Source: Torymus aiolomorphi (taxonomy: Eukaryota > Arthropoda > Insecta > Hymenoptera > Torymidae). Taken from it: 64,000 nucleotides of DNA. Numbering within the stretch: the stretch's first letter is position 1; each line of letters begins with the position of its first letter. The DNA lies in NCBI GenBank assembly GCA_036365515.1, contig CM070875.1, positions 101,849,128-101,913,127 of the forward strand. The letters run 5' to 3'. The notes below the pieces were generated by a model, which made no database searches, was not told the DNA's origin, and was given only the letters and a program-made list of their open reading frames with translations. The translations under genes were made by a program, and so were the position numbers. Positions 7,911-20,147 of the stretch are shown piece by piece.

Positions 7911-10729
7911 CCTCTCAAGGCTGGGTTTCTTAATATTAACTCAATCAGACCTCGTATAAATAAGCTCCGTCTGTACCTGGCTGAAGATCCTCCTACCACC
8001 TCTTTGGCATAGCTGAATCTTGGCTTGGACCTGACGTTGATGACAGTCTCATTCAGATTGATGGCTACTCAGTGCTTAGGCAGGATCGTAATATAAATGG
8101 GGGCGGAGTTGCTCTGTATGCACGAAACGACTTCACCATCACGAAACTGGCGTCATCTATGACTCAGGGACTGGGAAAACCCTCAATCCCTGAGTACTTA
8201 TTCTGTCGTGTGCAGCAGGGTTCCTTTCCTCCCATTTTGGTCGGTGTCATTTATAGACCTCCACACATTGCCATGCAAAAGGACACCGGCCTTTTCGATG
8301 TTTGGCGCGACCTGAGTAGTGAGTATAGTCACAAGTTTATCATGGGGGATCTGAATGGTGACTTGTCATCGGCGTCCGATGCTGATGCATATTCCATCAG
8401 AAACCTTGCCACAGAGTTGTCATTACATATTGTGCAGCATGGCCCAACACATCACACGCCCACGTCTCACAAATAGATTGACTTAATCCTCACGGACGAA
8501 AACGACGAGGTACTTGACTATGCGAATGAACACCTGCCCAGTTTCGGTAAGCATGCTATCATTGATGTTACCATCAACTATTTTGTGCCAGCGCGAGTAG
8601 GGAAGTCCTTCTCCTACAGAGATTATAAAAACGTATGCCCTTCATCTCTCAATGAATTGCTTGCGCGCTGCGATTGGGTAGGCATGAATTCGATTGAATC
8701 CGATTTGGAGGGAGCACTAGATTCCTTAAACGCAAACCTTAACTCTGTCATAAACGATTTAGCGCCTTTAAAAACTGTGAAACCCAGTCGAAATAATGCT
8801 CCTTGGATTGGTCCTGAGCTGAGGGAACTAATCAACAAACGTAATGCGGCCCATAGGCGTTACAAACGCACTGGGCGAGCGGCAGTGTTCGATGAGTTTC
8901 TTCGGCTCAGCAATGAGTCGACTCACGCTTTGCTCAAGAGCGTCACTCCTTCCTTCACAAGCATCTCTCAGACGCTCTTGATGCTAACAAGGATATATGG
9001 AAGGAAATGCGTAAACTCGGCCTTATTCCAAAGCGAAAAGAGGAGGACCTTTGCGGCTTCACGCCGGGAGAGTTAAACGCTCACTTCGCTGGAATCTCCG
9101 TGTCCCCCCTTGAAAACATAGAAGAAGCTATGGACACTATTTTACTAACAAGTGAGGAGGGCTTTTCCTTTAAACAGGTTACACTGAGTGATGTAATTCT
9201 TGCAATTTCTCACTTCTCCTCACAGGCAAAAGGGGTGGACGGAATTCCTCGGGAGGTGGTCGTGAAGGCTCTCCCTGTCATTGGTGACTACTTGGTCAGA
9301 ATTTTCAACTCCTCCTTCGCTCAGGGAATTTTTCCGGGCTCCTGGAAGCAGGCACAGGTAATTGCACTCAAGAAAATTGCATCGCCGTCTACAGTCTCGG
9401 ACTTTCGTCCTATAGCACTACTCTGCTTTCTTTCTAAGGTGCTTGAAAAAATTGCCCACAACCAAATCACGGAGTATCTTAATAGCAATAACTTACTTGA
9501 CCCCTCCAGGCCGGATCTCGCAAGCACCACAGCACGCAGACGGCACTTCCCAAGGTAACCGACGATATACGTATAGGCATCGACAATAGACAACTGACGT
9601 TACTGCTACTGTTCGACTTCAGCAAAGCCTTCGACACCATCTCACCAACAGCGCTTCTGCGTAAGCTCTGTCGGCTGGGGTTCTCCAGGGCAGCTCTCCT
9701 GTGGATTCAATCATATCTGAAAGGACGTACCCAGATAGTCACCTCAAATAGCAAAGGTAACTCTGACTGGTTAGAAACCAATCTGGGAGTTCCACAGGGA
9801 TCTGTCCTGGGTCCACTGCTTTTTGTCTCTACGTTAACGACTTACGTGACGTACTTGACGGTAATACTATCAGACATATATTTTACGCAGATGACCTTCA
9901 AATCTACTTACACACGACAAAAGACGAAATTCTGGAGGGTATTGATCGGCTGTCCCATGCGGCGCAAATGGTGGCTGAATGGGCGGCGAACTCGGGCCTG
10001 CACCTCAATGCTGGTAAGACCAAAGCCATTGTATTCGGCTCCAGGGTAGGAGTTAATCATATAAACTCATTAGATCTGCCAGGTATTGGTGTGCGGCCTG
10101 GAGAACGCATCCCCTTCAGTAGCGAAGTTGCGAGTCTCGGTGTTACACTGGATAGTAAATTAACATGGAAACCGCACATTGACCAACTCACAAAGAAAGT
10201 CAATAAAGCCCTATACAGTTTGCGGTTTATTAGGGCGTGTACCACCGAGATTCTCCGCAAAAGATTAGTCGAGTCCCTAGTTCAACCCCACCTTGACTAC
10301 TGTACGGTGGTCTACTTGGACGCGTCTGACGAACAGCGAGCGAGAGTGCAAAGATTGAGCAATTCATGTGTGAGGTACGTTACTGGGGCTAGGAGGGATG
10401 AGCATATCACACCCTACTTGAGACGTCTGGGCTGGCTCCGTATGGACTCACGCAGATTCTACTTCGCAGCCCTGCTACTATATAAAATAATTCGGATGCG
10501 TGAGCCCAGTTACTTGGCTGCCTTTTTTACAGTGCACAAGCCTAGGCCAACAAGCAGGGAGTGCAGCCGGAGCTTGCTTTCCTGCCTTGAACTATAAGAC
10601 GGGTGATAGAGCGTTTCTGGCTCAGGGTGCCCGCTTTTGGAACTCCCTCCCCCCCTCCCTGCGCTACCTTCCATCACTTTCATCATTCAAGAGGGCTGTG
10701 CGCCAACACCTGCTTGATCTCGACGCCTA
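7911..10729 (+). pseudogene. LINE ORF2: endonuclease and reverse transcriptase, broken
   Basis: Endonuclease (endonuclease-exonuclease-phosphatase fold): LNINSIRP near 7930, FGIAESWL near 8003, VIYRPPH near 8250, MGDLNGD near 8342. Reverse transcriptase: AKGVDGIP near 9228, FRPIALL near 9406, LFDFSKAFDTI near 9610, GVPQGSVLGP near 9787, and the catalytic YADD near 9880, followed by the usual C-terminal region to 10729. Breaks: a frameshift near 7990, TAG at 8474-8476, and frameshifts near 8965, 9510, 9825 and 10560. Not functional as read. Confidence 0.88.
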
Positions 10730-11220
10730 GCCTCTCTATAAGGATGCTTAGAGCTGCCAGTGCGGGGACCTTTATCTAGTTTAGTATTAGACTGCGGATT
10801 AACTTTGATCTGTGATTTTTTGACTAAGCGGCTGTGATACCTTACTGTGATATTTTATGAAATGGTTAATGTATAACTGTAATTATTTTCCTTTTAGCGT
10901 ATAGTACCAGCTGTGATATTTTCTCTAGTTTTATTTATTTATTTTGTCTTAATGAAGGGTCCTCGTGATTTTTAATGATTTTTATGTATTTTATTTTTAT
11001 TTTATCATATGGTTCTTTTTTATTATTTTTTTATTGTAATTGAAGGTCCTCGTAGACAAACATATTTTTATGTATAATTTATATATTTGTATCAGGTTGT
11101 ATTACTTTTATTTTTATATATTTTTATTATATCTTATTTTACTGTATTTTATTTTAAGTTATACACTGTATAAATTCTGTATTAATTATTTTGCCGCGAA
11201 GGCAAATAAATCGTATCTAT

Positions 11221-11376
<156 letters not shown>

Positions 11377-11384
11377 ATCTCTAT

Positions 11385-11600
11385 CTCTCCTGCCGACACG
11401 GCAATACATATAATGTAGGAACAAAATGTATAACATTGCCGTATCATTTCTCTCTCCCTCTCTCTATCCTTCCGACACGGCAACAACGTAGGAATATAAT
11501 ATATAACATTGCCGTGTCATTTCTCTCTTTCTCTCTCTATTCTTCTGACATGACAACAACAATAACGTAGGAACGTTGTCGTGTCTTCTTCTCTTTCTTT
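11385..11600. repeat. three tandem hairpin units separated by CT tracts
   Basis: Each unit opens with GACACGGCAA (or GACATGACAA) and closes with its complement TTGCCGTGTC (or TTGTCGTGTC) about 45 bp later. A conserved ACGTAGGAA-like block lies inside and a CTCTCT tract follows. Period about 75 bp: near 11394, 11472 and 11547. Confidence 0.7.
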
Positions 11601-11739
11601 GACTCTCTCTCTTTCGCACATGCACACACATATCGCGGCAACAACAGCATTGGAGGATACTTCAAGGAGGCAAGCAGGGTGGACGACTACGTCATCATCA
11701 ACTACAGACATAATCAAGGTATGTTTTTTAAGAATCTTT

Positions 11740-12120
11740 CGATCGCGAGTGTCTCTCTCTTTCTTTCTCACATACGCTTCCTCGAGGACGACGTCGCGCG
11801 CGCGTTTCCTCAATGATGCGGTTAGTTTTTCGCTAGCACATCACCGAGTGCGCGTTTAATTTTTGGCATACTTTCTCGCCGTCGACGTGAGTTTCTCACG
11901 CGCGTATGCCTCCTCGAGGGCGGAAGTTTTCACTCGTGACCAAGCGCGCATTTCCTTCCTTGACGATGACGGTATCCAGGTTAGTTTCTCGCGCACATGC
12001 TTTCTCGTGGGTCAGGTTAGGTTTTCGCCCGTGCGTAAACATGTCTCGCTCATTACCGAGGGCGCGTTTCTTTCTGCACACTTCCTCGACGACGATGTCG
12101 AGGTTAGTTTCTCGCGCGTG

Positions 12121-12180
<60 letters not shown>
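11740..12180. repeat. diverged CG-rich tandem units ending in a (CT)n tract
   Basis: Repeated blocks of the type TCCTCGACGACGATGTCGAG followed by GTTAGTTTCTCGCGC (near 11775, 11815, 11885, 11960 and 12085), then about 55 bp of CT from 12121. No convincing protein. Confidence 0.55.
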
Positions 12181-12182
<2 letters not shown>

Positions 12183-12224
12183 ATATTTATAATATATCAA
12201 AAAATTTCTAAATAATTTTGTTTT

Positions 12225-12960
12225 TTTTCAGATTGGTCCTGATGATACCTTCAGCAGTCTGGACGATTCGGGACGATTTTTTGTGCTCTTGTCAACGATT
12301 GGAACAGATCTATTCCCTCATAACGTGGAACATATATATATATTTTTTTTGTTCTAAATCTGCTCTTTTCAGAGCAACTGCAATATTTTTTTCATAGGCA
12401 AACGCTACCATTGCTGCTGCTGGGAAATATCGCTACACGATGAGGACTATAGAATAGGGTAAGTAATCTCTCGCACATTCTCTCAATCATCTTAGGATGG
12501 GATGGGGTTTCACGTGTGTGCATGATAGTACTATGCGCGCACGTTTATTACAATATTTAATACTAATTTTTATTTTAACAGGGGAACAGTTGTTCACAGC
12601 GTGGATGCTATCGCCGTTGGACAACATCGCTGGACATTGAACGCTGAGGATGACTAAAAAAAGATAAGTAATCCCTCGCACGGTTCTCTCTCTCTATTTT
12701 CTTTTTCATGGCGATTGTGGATTGGGGGGGGGGGCACGTATATTATAATATATTTTAATTATATTAAATATTTTCAGCTTACAACGTGGAAGCCATCGCC
12801 GTTGGACGATGTGGCTGACAAGCAGCAGGCCGCCCGCCGCTGCCTGCTAGCAGTTCGCCGCCAACCGCTGCCTGTTCGCCGCAGGCTGACCGCTCGCGGC
12901 CCGCTCCCCTTCAGACAAGGCTTGGCGCTAGGGTATGTGGCTGACCGAAAGTCGAAGCAG
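12225..12960 (+). other. tandem exon-like segments with splice signals, function unknown
   Basis: Four segments each follow a pyrimidine tract plus AG: 12232 (TTTTTTTTCAG), 12402 (TTTTTTCATAG), 12582 (TTATTTTAACAG) and 12779 (ATATTTTCAG). The second and third end near GTAAGT- or ATAAGT-like donors followed by TCTCGCAC or CCCTCGCAC. The last two share GCCGTTGGAC with similar flanks, and the second resembles them. They look like duplicated exons of a spliced transcript, possibly non-coding: no long frame joins them. Confidence 0.4.
12361..12376 (+). terminator. isolated histone-type stem-loop
   Basis: TGCTCTTTTCAGAGCA: 6-bp stem, TTTC loop, the same class as those at 3-4.3 kb but on the plus strand. 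No ORF ends nearby. Confidence 0.5.
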
Positions 12961-12984
12961 GTCTGAGTTATTAGCTCCCGTACA

Positions 12985-13222
12985 ATTGCGAGTGGTCCAA
13001 AAACCCTATGACGCTTCTGGACCAACAGGTCAGGTCTGTTATGGGTTATTGGCGCCTCGCGCAATTGCAGGTGGTCCAAAAACCCTATGACGCTTCTGGG
13101 CCAGCAGGTCACGACCTGTTATGGGTTATTGGCGCCTCGTGCAATTGCGAGTGGTCCAAAAACCCTATGACGCTTCTGGACCACCGGGCGATGACCCGAA
13201 GTGGTCCAGAAGCGTCATAGCT
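12985..13222. repeat. three 80-bp tandem repeats ending in a palindrome
   Basis: GTGGTCCAAAAACCCTATGA recurs at 12992, 13071 and 13151. The last copy is followed by an inverted copy: 13165-13184 and 13201-13220 are perfect 20-base reverse complements around a 16-base loop that can itself pair (CGGG with CCCG). Confidence 0.85.
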
Positions 13223-15289
13223 TATCTACTCTCAAAGTTGGCTGAAAAGTTGAGTTCGCATGTCAACTGCCATTTCCATAGCAGCAGGCGCTACAAAGTT
13301 TTTTAAAAACTACTCTTTCGCATCTATTTCTCTGAAATCACCTAATCCTCTAGCCTAAAAATGCGAAGCTCAAAGTTTGCCAAGTTAACTACCATTATGT
13401 AACAGCACCTGATACTAAGTTTTTTCACAAAACACTCTTATGCATCCATTTGCTCTTGTTTTTTTGACAAATTATTATTACATTACTAAATTTGTGCTAA
13501 AATTTACCTCTAGCCTTCTATTGCACATTCTAAAGCTGGAATTCGTTTCATTATTTTGGGAACCACATATTTCTTTTTCATATTTTTTTTTCATCATACA
13601 CATAATCTTGTAAAATTAAAAACACAACCAGTTGATGAATTAAACATTATTATTATCTGAATCTTGTATAGAAAAATATGTACTAAATACTTCTCTGAAA
13701 CATTTTGATATCTCCTACCATGAGAAAATCATAAAATAGTTTACTGAACACTTTCCTTGAAATTTTCGCAATAACACATCATTTTTGCTCTTTTCAGTAC
13801 TTCCATGTTCATTAGACATAATTTTTTTATTGGCACTTGAATAAATATGTACAACAGCACAGCACTGTTATCGACTAAGTTTTTTAAAGATGACAGATGC
13901 TTTTTAACTCAAGGCTCAGACGAATATTTCAAATAGGCATCGTAAATTATATTGTATATTTATAGCCTCACGTGTCACTCAGTAATATTTTCTTCTATGC
14001 AAAAGCTTATTATGAAGTTTATGAACCTCATAACACATAATTATTTATTAATACACACATGTTCTATTCTCAAAACATTTAAAACTGATTTTAAGTACAA
14101 GTTTTAAAATTTGATATAACACTTCGTGCAACACATTTTACCAGTATTTTATTTTTTTTATATTACACAAAACACTGATTTATTTTTTAATCACTATGTT
14201 ATTTGTTATCATGTCATTTTATTATATATGCACTTCATGCAACACATCATACTGATATTTTATTTTATTTATTACGCAAAACACTGATTAGATGTCGTTT
14301 TTTAATAATCGCAACAATTTTATTATGAATATAATTTTCAACTAGATAGACGAACTATGAAAATCACAATTTTTTTTTTCCTATTTTTAAAAACTTACTT
14401 CAAAACATAATACTTTTTTCGTACTTTGAGTCCAATACTGTCTAAATAAACATCTTATTTGTTGTTTGTTTTATGTATTATTCACTGAAAACAATGAAAC
14501 TGTCATTTTCTTCATAGACATCCAAGTCCTCTATTCGTCCTGTCAAATACGAAGACAAATTTTTAATATTCTTCTAAAATTATATCTCATGAAAAATTTT
14601 CATGTTGAGAATATATAGATACACCTTGAAAAATATTGTACTGTAAATAGTATTTACCTGCTCTTCCATAGGCTAATATTGGTTTTGTTTTTCTTTCTTG
14701 AGTAGTACTATATTCTTACTATCTTCTTTAATATAATTCTATTCCTAAGCGTCTGTTCTTGTATTAAAATAACTTTTTCCTGTCCATTAATAATAAAATA
14801 ACCGGCATGATCATGAGGGCACTCATTCATTTTTGCTAATTCAAAATTAGATTTTTCAGACAGTACACAATTAGAACTCCTCAACATTATTGGCTATATT
14901 ACATATTCAAAATATAATGAATAAGGCTTTCAGCATTTGTCTACGTTGTACAATCATCCAAGTTAATTCAAAATCGAATTTCAATGACTGTAAACAACTC
15001 TTGTATAATCTGTAAATATAAAAAAAATTCACACAAAGTACCAATTTTTTTAAAATGATTGTAGCCATTTAAAATTTTGCTGTGCAATACTTATCTAATA
15101 AAACCTCCGTTGATTGATATATGAATTGATGAATTCTTCTATCACCAGTTGACTACTTGAGATCTTTGAATATATATTAATTAACTAATTTTAATTTTAA
15201 GCTTACTCACGACGATATGATAACATTTGTAACATCTGTGTGTGTAAAGATGTGTAAGGTTAGATCATCATCGCCCAGACACGGGAATA
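13223..15289. other. AT-rich stretch with no recognised feature
   Basis: About 2 kb of AT-rich sequence. No frame over 60 codons, no clear repeat family and no RNA gene was seen. Confidence 0.6.
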
Positions 15290-15984
15290 TACACGGTGAC
15301 CCATTTTAATCGCCGCACCCGGATTTCTCGGAACCTAAGCCAGATAGAGAAAAATGGTTCCAACAAAAGTTATAGGGGTCAAAGTGGGCCATATAATGGC
15401 GCTAACGTCTTTGACCTTGAACTTGACCTTTAAGGTTATTTCAAGGTCAAAGTGGTTTTTTCATATGGAAACACCTAGTTTTGACCCCGGATTCGGAAAG
15501 AGCGGGAAATTTTACATTCAAAATCATATTGAGAAATTTTTTCCAAGGTCATTTCAAGGTCAAATCTAGGTCAAACTCAGAAAAGTTCGTTTAAAATCGT
15601 TTTTTTCCATGAACCACAGGCTAAGCTGGTTCAAACTGATCGTAGGCTTAATAGAGGAACCCAAAACTTACACATCCTAGTAAACAAAACTCAAACTCGC
15701 ACATCCTAACCCCATACACTTCATGCCCTCACATGCTGAACTGTTACACCCCGGTCCCACAACCATACCCCACACCCCCCAGTCCTACACATCCCTACTC
15801 CACGCATGCTAATCCCATACACCCCAAACCCACACATCCTGAACCCTGAAAAATTTTTTTCAAGGGCAAAATGATTTTTTAACGGAAACTTTAAGATCGT
15901 TGAAGCTTCTGTTATAAATGTATTAACCTTACTTTTTGTGCTACCCAGAAACAACGACGTGGGCGTAGTAAGGATTGTTTCCTT

Positions 15985-16150
15985 TGGGGTGCTTAATTAA
16001 AGTGAGTCCCCTTGCCTCTCACTGTTCGGGGTGCTTGATTAAAGTGAGTCCCCTTGCCTCTCACTGTTCGGGGTGCTTGATTATAGTGAGTCCCCTTGCC
16101 TCTCACTGTTCAGAGTGCTTGATTATAGTGAGTCCCCTCGCCTCTCACTA
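15985..16150. repeat. left subterminal array of about 42-bp repeats
   Basis: About four units containing GTGAGTCCCCTTGCCTCTCA and GGGGTGCTTGATTA. Inverted with respect to the right array. Units abut without unique spacers. Confidence 0.9.
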
Positions 16151-16929
16151 ATGTAAATAAATTTTTATTTAACCTCGAAGCAAGTGTTGGAAATTACGAC
16201 TATTTGCTTCAAGACACATAGTCAAACGCCTTTGAAAATGGCGAACTGTGTTCTGCAATGTTTGTCACGGAATGGCAGCGCATGCTCGACGAATCCTATC
16301 CTGCATATCTGCTCTTGTAGTGCGTTGTTGCTCAAAAATAGCATTTTTCAAATATCCCCATAAACAAAATTCTGATGGTGAAGTATTGGATGAAGAAGCA
16401 AGCCATTTCACTGGACCTCCTCAACCAATCCATCTAATACTAAAGTGTTTATTAAAAAATGCTGTTATTACGACGTGAAATGTGGTGCTCCACTATCCTG
16501 CTAGAACCAGAAAAATAAATTTAAAAGAACCATTGACGGAACCTATTTTCTTCGTAGATGTGTTTTTAATGATTACATTATCAAAATTAGTATTTCTGAA
16601 ATTCGAACGCTACTAATTCACATTATTTACATAAAGAAAAAAAATAAAAGGAAGTTTTAGTTTTATTTGCAATTAAAATAAGAAATAATGGTTTATTGAA
16701 TTGAATACCTTTAATGTTTTAACGATTATTTTATTTTCAAATTTAAAATTAAAAAAGTGTGACAAACGAAGTATTTATGGCAATTATAGTTAGCTAATTA
16801 AAGTTACCGTAATTTTCCAACGTTTTTCCTTTTTAGGCGCGACCGTATACGGGCGAGCCTTATAATTATTAATATTTTTGATACCATTTTACTATTTAAA
16901 TTTAATAGTAATTAATAGCTGGCTCTGAA

Positions 16930-17992
16930 ATGGCTGACTATCCGCCCAACGAGATCGTTGATATGATTTTGGTTTTAGGAGCAAGCCAAAATAATTATCG
17001 TGGTGCGACAAGACTTTATGCTGAACGCTATCCTGACAGACGACATCCTGGCTATAGAATTATCAGACGATTAACTCAAAGAGCTCGTGGTGGATACATG
17101 GTTCGCTAATGTAGGCGCCATGGGTATGATGAAAATGATAATCGAGTTGTAACTATCCTTGCAATAATTTATCTTGACTCACAGATTAGCGCTCGTCGAG
17201 TCGAAAGGGAAATTGGTATTCCAAGAAATACTTTTTTAAGAATTATGAAGGTGCTTCAACATCACGCGTATCATATTACTTTGGTTCAAGAGCTACAGTT
17301 TCAGCATTTCCAACAGCGTATTGTGTTTTGCCAATGGGCTTTACAAATGATAGAAAATGATCCAGACTTTTTTAACTTTGTTCTTTTTTCTGATGAGGCA
17401 CAATTTCAAAGTGATGGGGAACTGAATAGGCATAATTGCCATTATTGGTCTGATGTGAATCCTTATTCGGTCAGAACTGTAAACCATCAATGACGTTGGA
17501 GTATTATGGTATGGTGCGGGATTATCAATGGATATTTGATTGGCCCTTATTTTTTTTTAAGCAAATGTAAATCAACATACCTATTTGACGCTAATAAGAG
17601 ATGAACTACCTGGATTGATGGAAGATGTTGATTTAGAAACACAACGAAGAATGTGGCTCCAGCAGGACGGCGCAGCACCACATTTCGCTCGAATTGTAAA
17701 GGCTTTTTTGAATGAGCAGTATGGTAACAGATGGATTGGTCGAGGAGGTTCGGTTAACTGGCCTGCTTGCTCACCCGATCTTACATCACCAGATTTCTAT
17801 TTATGGGGGTATTTAAAAAATGCTATTTTTGAGCAACAACCCACTACAAGAGCAGATATGCAGGATAGGATTCGTCGAGCATGCGCTGCCATTCCAAGAC
17901 AAACTTTGCTGAACACAGTTCGCCATTTTCAAAGACGTTTGACTATGTGTCGTGAAAATGGTCGTCATTTCGAACACTTGCTTCGAGGTTAA
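16930..17992 (+). pseudogene. mariner-type transposase, inactivated
   Basis: Reading from ATG at 16930 gives an N-terminal helix-turn-helix region (EIVDMILVLG, YAERYP). The DDE/D domain follows: FVLFSDEAQF near 17380 (first D), QQDGAAPHF near 17665 (second D) and CSPDLTSPDFYLWG near 17767 (third D, 36 residues after the second). Cut-and-paste transposase by family. Breaks: TAA at 17107, TGA at 17491-17493 and a frameshift in the T run near 17555. The C-terminal third is also present in reverse complement at 16166-16500, giving a misleading antisense ORF there. Confidence 0.88.
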
Positions 17993-18009
17993 ATAAAAAT
18001 TTATTTACA

Positions 18010-18350
18010 TTAGTGAGAGGCGAGGGGACTCACTATAATCAAGCACCCCGAACAGTGAGAGGCAAGGAGACTCACTATAATCAAGCATCCCGACCAGTGA
18101 GAGGCAAGGGGACTCACTTTAATCAAGCACCTCGAACAGTGAGAGGCAAGGGGACTCACTTTAATCAAGCACCTCGAACAGTGAGAGGCAAGGGGACTCA
18201 CTATAATCAAGCACCTCGAACAGGGAGCGGCTAGGGGACTCACTATAATCAAGCACCCCGAACAGTGAGAGGCAAGGGGACTCACTTCAATCAAGCACCT
18301 CGAACAGTGAGAGGCAAGGGGACTCACTTTAATTAAGCACCCCAAAGGAA
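18010..18350. repeat. right subterminal array of about 42-bp repeats
   Basis: Eight units of GTGAGAGGCAAGGGGACTCA plus a variable TATAATCAAGCACCCCGAAC-like part. Twice as many units as on the left, so copy number has changed since the arms were made. Confidence 0.92.
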
Positions 18351-18732
18351 ACAATCCTTACTACGTCCACGTCGTTGTTTCTGGGTAGCGCAAAAAGTAA
18401 GGTTAATACATTTATAACAGAAGCTTCAACGATCTTAAAGTTTCTGTTAAAAAATCATTTTGCCCTTGAGACAAATTTTTGAGGGTTCAGAATGTGTGGG
18501 TTTGGGGTGTATGGGATTAGCATGCGTGGGCTAGGGATGTGTGTGACTGGCGGGTGTGGGGTATGGTTGTGGGACCGGGGTGTAACAGTTCAGCATGTGG
18601 GGGCATGAAGTGTATGGGGTTAGGATGTGCGTGTTTGAGTTTTGTTTACTAGGATGTGTAAGTTTTGGGTGTGTGGGTTATTGGGTTGTTATCCTCTATT
18701 AAGCCTACGATCAATTTGAACCAGCTTAGCCT

Positions 18733-19018
18733 CACTGAGAAGCTGAAAGCGCTACTACTAACCTTACCCTATGCTAGTACCCGCTCCCCAAAAAGCGTAA
18801 TTGCTGCACCTTTTAAAAGCGTTGGCTGTACGTTTTCAACTCACGTAACCTTCGCACGGACACAAACAAAAATAAAAGTACACTGGCCATACCCAAAGGC
18901 GTACTGGCTACACTAAAAGGCGCAGCTACTACACCTTTTCCGAGTTCAACTACCATGTCAACATTCTGCGTCCTAGTTATGCTCGCGGTGTAGTAGGTGT
19001 ACTTTTTGCTTCTCAGTG
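18733..19018. mobile_element. 286-bp MITE inserted in the right mariner arm
   Basis: Bounded by CACTGAGAAGC and its complement GCTTCTCAGTG. The left arm has the empty site: sequence flanking 18732 and 19019 is contiguous in the reverse complement of about 15608-15630. No ORF. Confidence 0.75.
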
Positions 19019-19348
19019 CCGTGGTTCATGAAAAAAAACGATTTTAAACGGACTTTTCTGAGTTTGACCTAGATTTGACCTTGAAATGACTTTGGAAAAA
19101 ATTTCTCAATATGAATTTGAACGTAAAATTGACCGCTCTTTCCGAATCCGGGGTCAAAACTAGGTGTTTCCATATGAAAAAACCAAGTTGACCTTGAAAT
19201 AACCTCAAAGGTCAAGTTCAAGGTCAAAGACGTTAGCTCCATTATGTGGCCCACTTTGTCCCCTATAACTTTTGTCTGAACCATTTTTCTCTATCTGGCT
19301 TAGGTTCCGAGAAATCCGAGTGCGACGATTAAAATGGGTCACCGTGTA

Positions 19349-20143
19349 TATATAAACACCGGAAGCCGGAAGTCGGAAGAATTGGTGTAGACTGAAGAAA
19401 TGAGAAAAAAGGAAATCGCACATATAAATTTTCACTGTTTAATATCTTTCATATTAGAGCATATTTTTATACGAAACTTTTTGTATATATGTAGTAGAAC
19501 AGGGACTTCGTGTTTATTTATTTTGGATTAATATAAATGCGATTTAGAAACGCGGTTAATATTTCAAAATCTTGGGCGCCCATTTCAATGTAGATATAGC
19601 GCGGGTCGCTCCTTCAGGCTTCTTCTATACTTGCCTTCGGAGCGCTCCCGCGCTCCTTGATATAAATATTTCTTTCCGTGTAATTTTTGTAAATATTAAT
19701 GAAGTTGGCGAACATTTAAAAAACGTGTAAAATAATCATGCATAAACATATTTGAACTTCATACTAAAATTGGCAGTGGTTTTTATTTTATTAAGGTAGT
19801 ACTGTCGCTACATCCCTAACCAAAATGAGCGCTCTTTTATTTTTTGTTTATTCGCAAGATATACTTTGCCAAAGAAGCAGCATAGATGAACACACACCCA
19901 ATAATGATTATGCATTTGCATTAAATAATTCTATTCCTCCGAATTATTAATAAACAGTTCCATGCAGAAGCTTATTTACTACTTTTTTGAGGTTAAATGT
20001 GACTTTTTTGCTTTCAATTAATTTTTTTTATTACGTATATCTATCTAATCATAGTTTTAAAAAATGATGACTATACTTGAAATTTTTATCTCTTACTACG
20101 AAAATTCTCAACAAAAATTGATCGGTAATTTGTACAAAATAAT
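19349..20143. other. unannotated AT-rich stretch with one imperfect hairpin
   Basis: No gene seen. About 19592-19672 can fold: AGCGCGGGTCGCTCC pairs imperfectly with GGAGCGCTCCCGCGCT. Confidence 0.45.
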
Positions 20144-20147
20144 TAAG

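Larger units (their letters stand above)
15292..19346. mobile_element. Tc1/mariner-superfamily transposon with very long inverted arms
   Basis: Ends CACGGTGACC... and ...GGTCACCGTG, each flanked by TA (15290-15291 and 19347-19348), the mariner target duplication. The left arm, about 15292-16520, is repeated inverted at about 17650-19346 (the right arm contains an extra MITE). Arms include GGTCA-rich sequence, a C-rich section, an array of about 42-bp tandem repeats, and even the last third of the transposase gene. Confidence 0.8.

Noticed and set aside
13780..13800. GCTCTTTTCAG resembling the stem-loop motif
   Set aside because: The 3' half of the stem does not pair.
15354..15569. Two similar 71-codon frames at 15354-15569 and 19069-19284
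   Set aside because: They are the same inverted transposon arm read twice; no family match and GGTCA repeats explain the frame.
16248..16478. Plus-strand 76-codon ORF
   Set aside because: It is antisense to an inverted copy of the mariner transposase C terminus.
18010..18350. Regular 42-bp array that might look like CRISPR
   Set aside because: Units abut with no unique spacers, no cas genes, eukaryotic context, and the array is mirrored in the other arm of a transposon.
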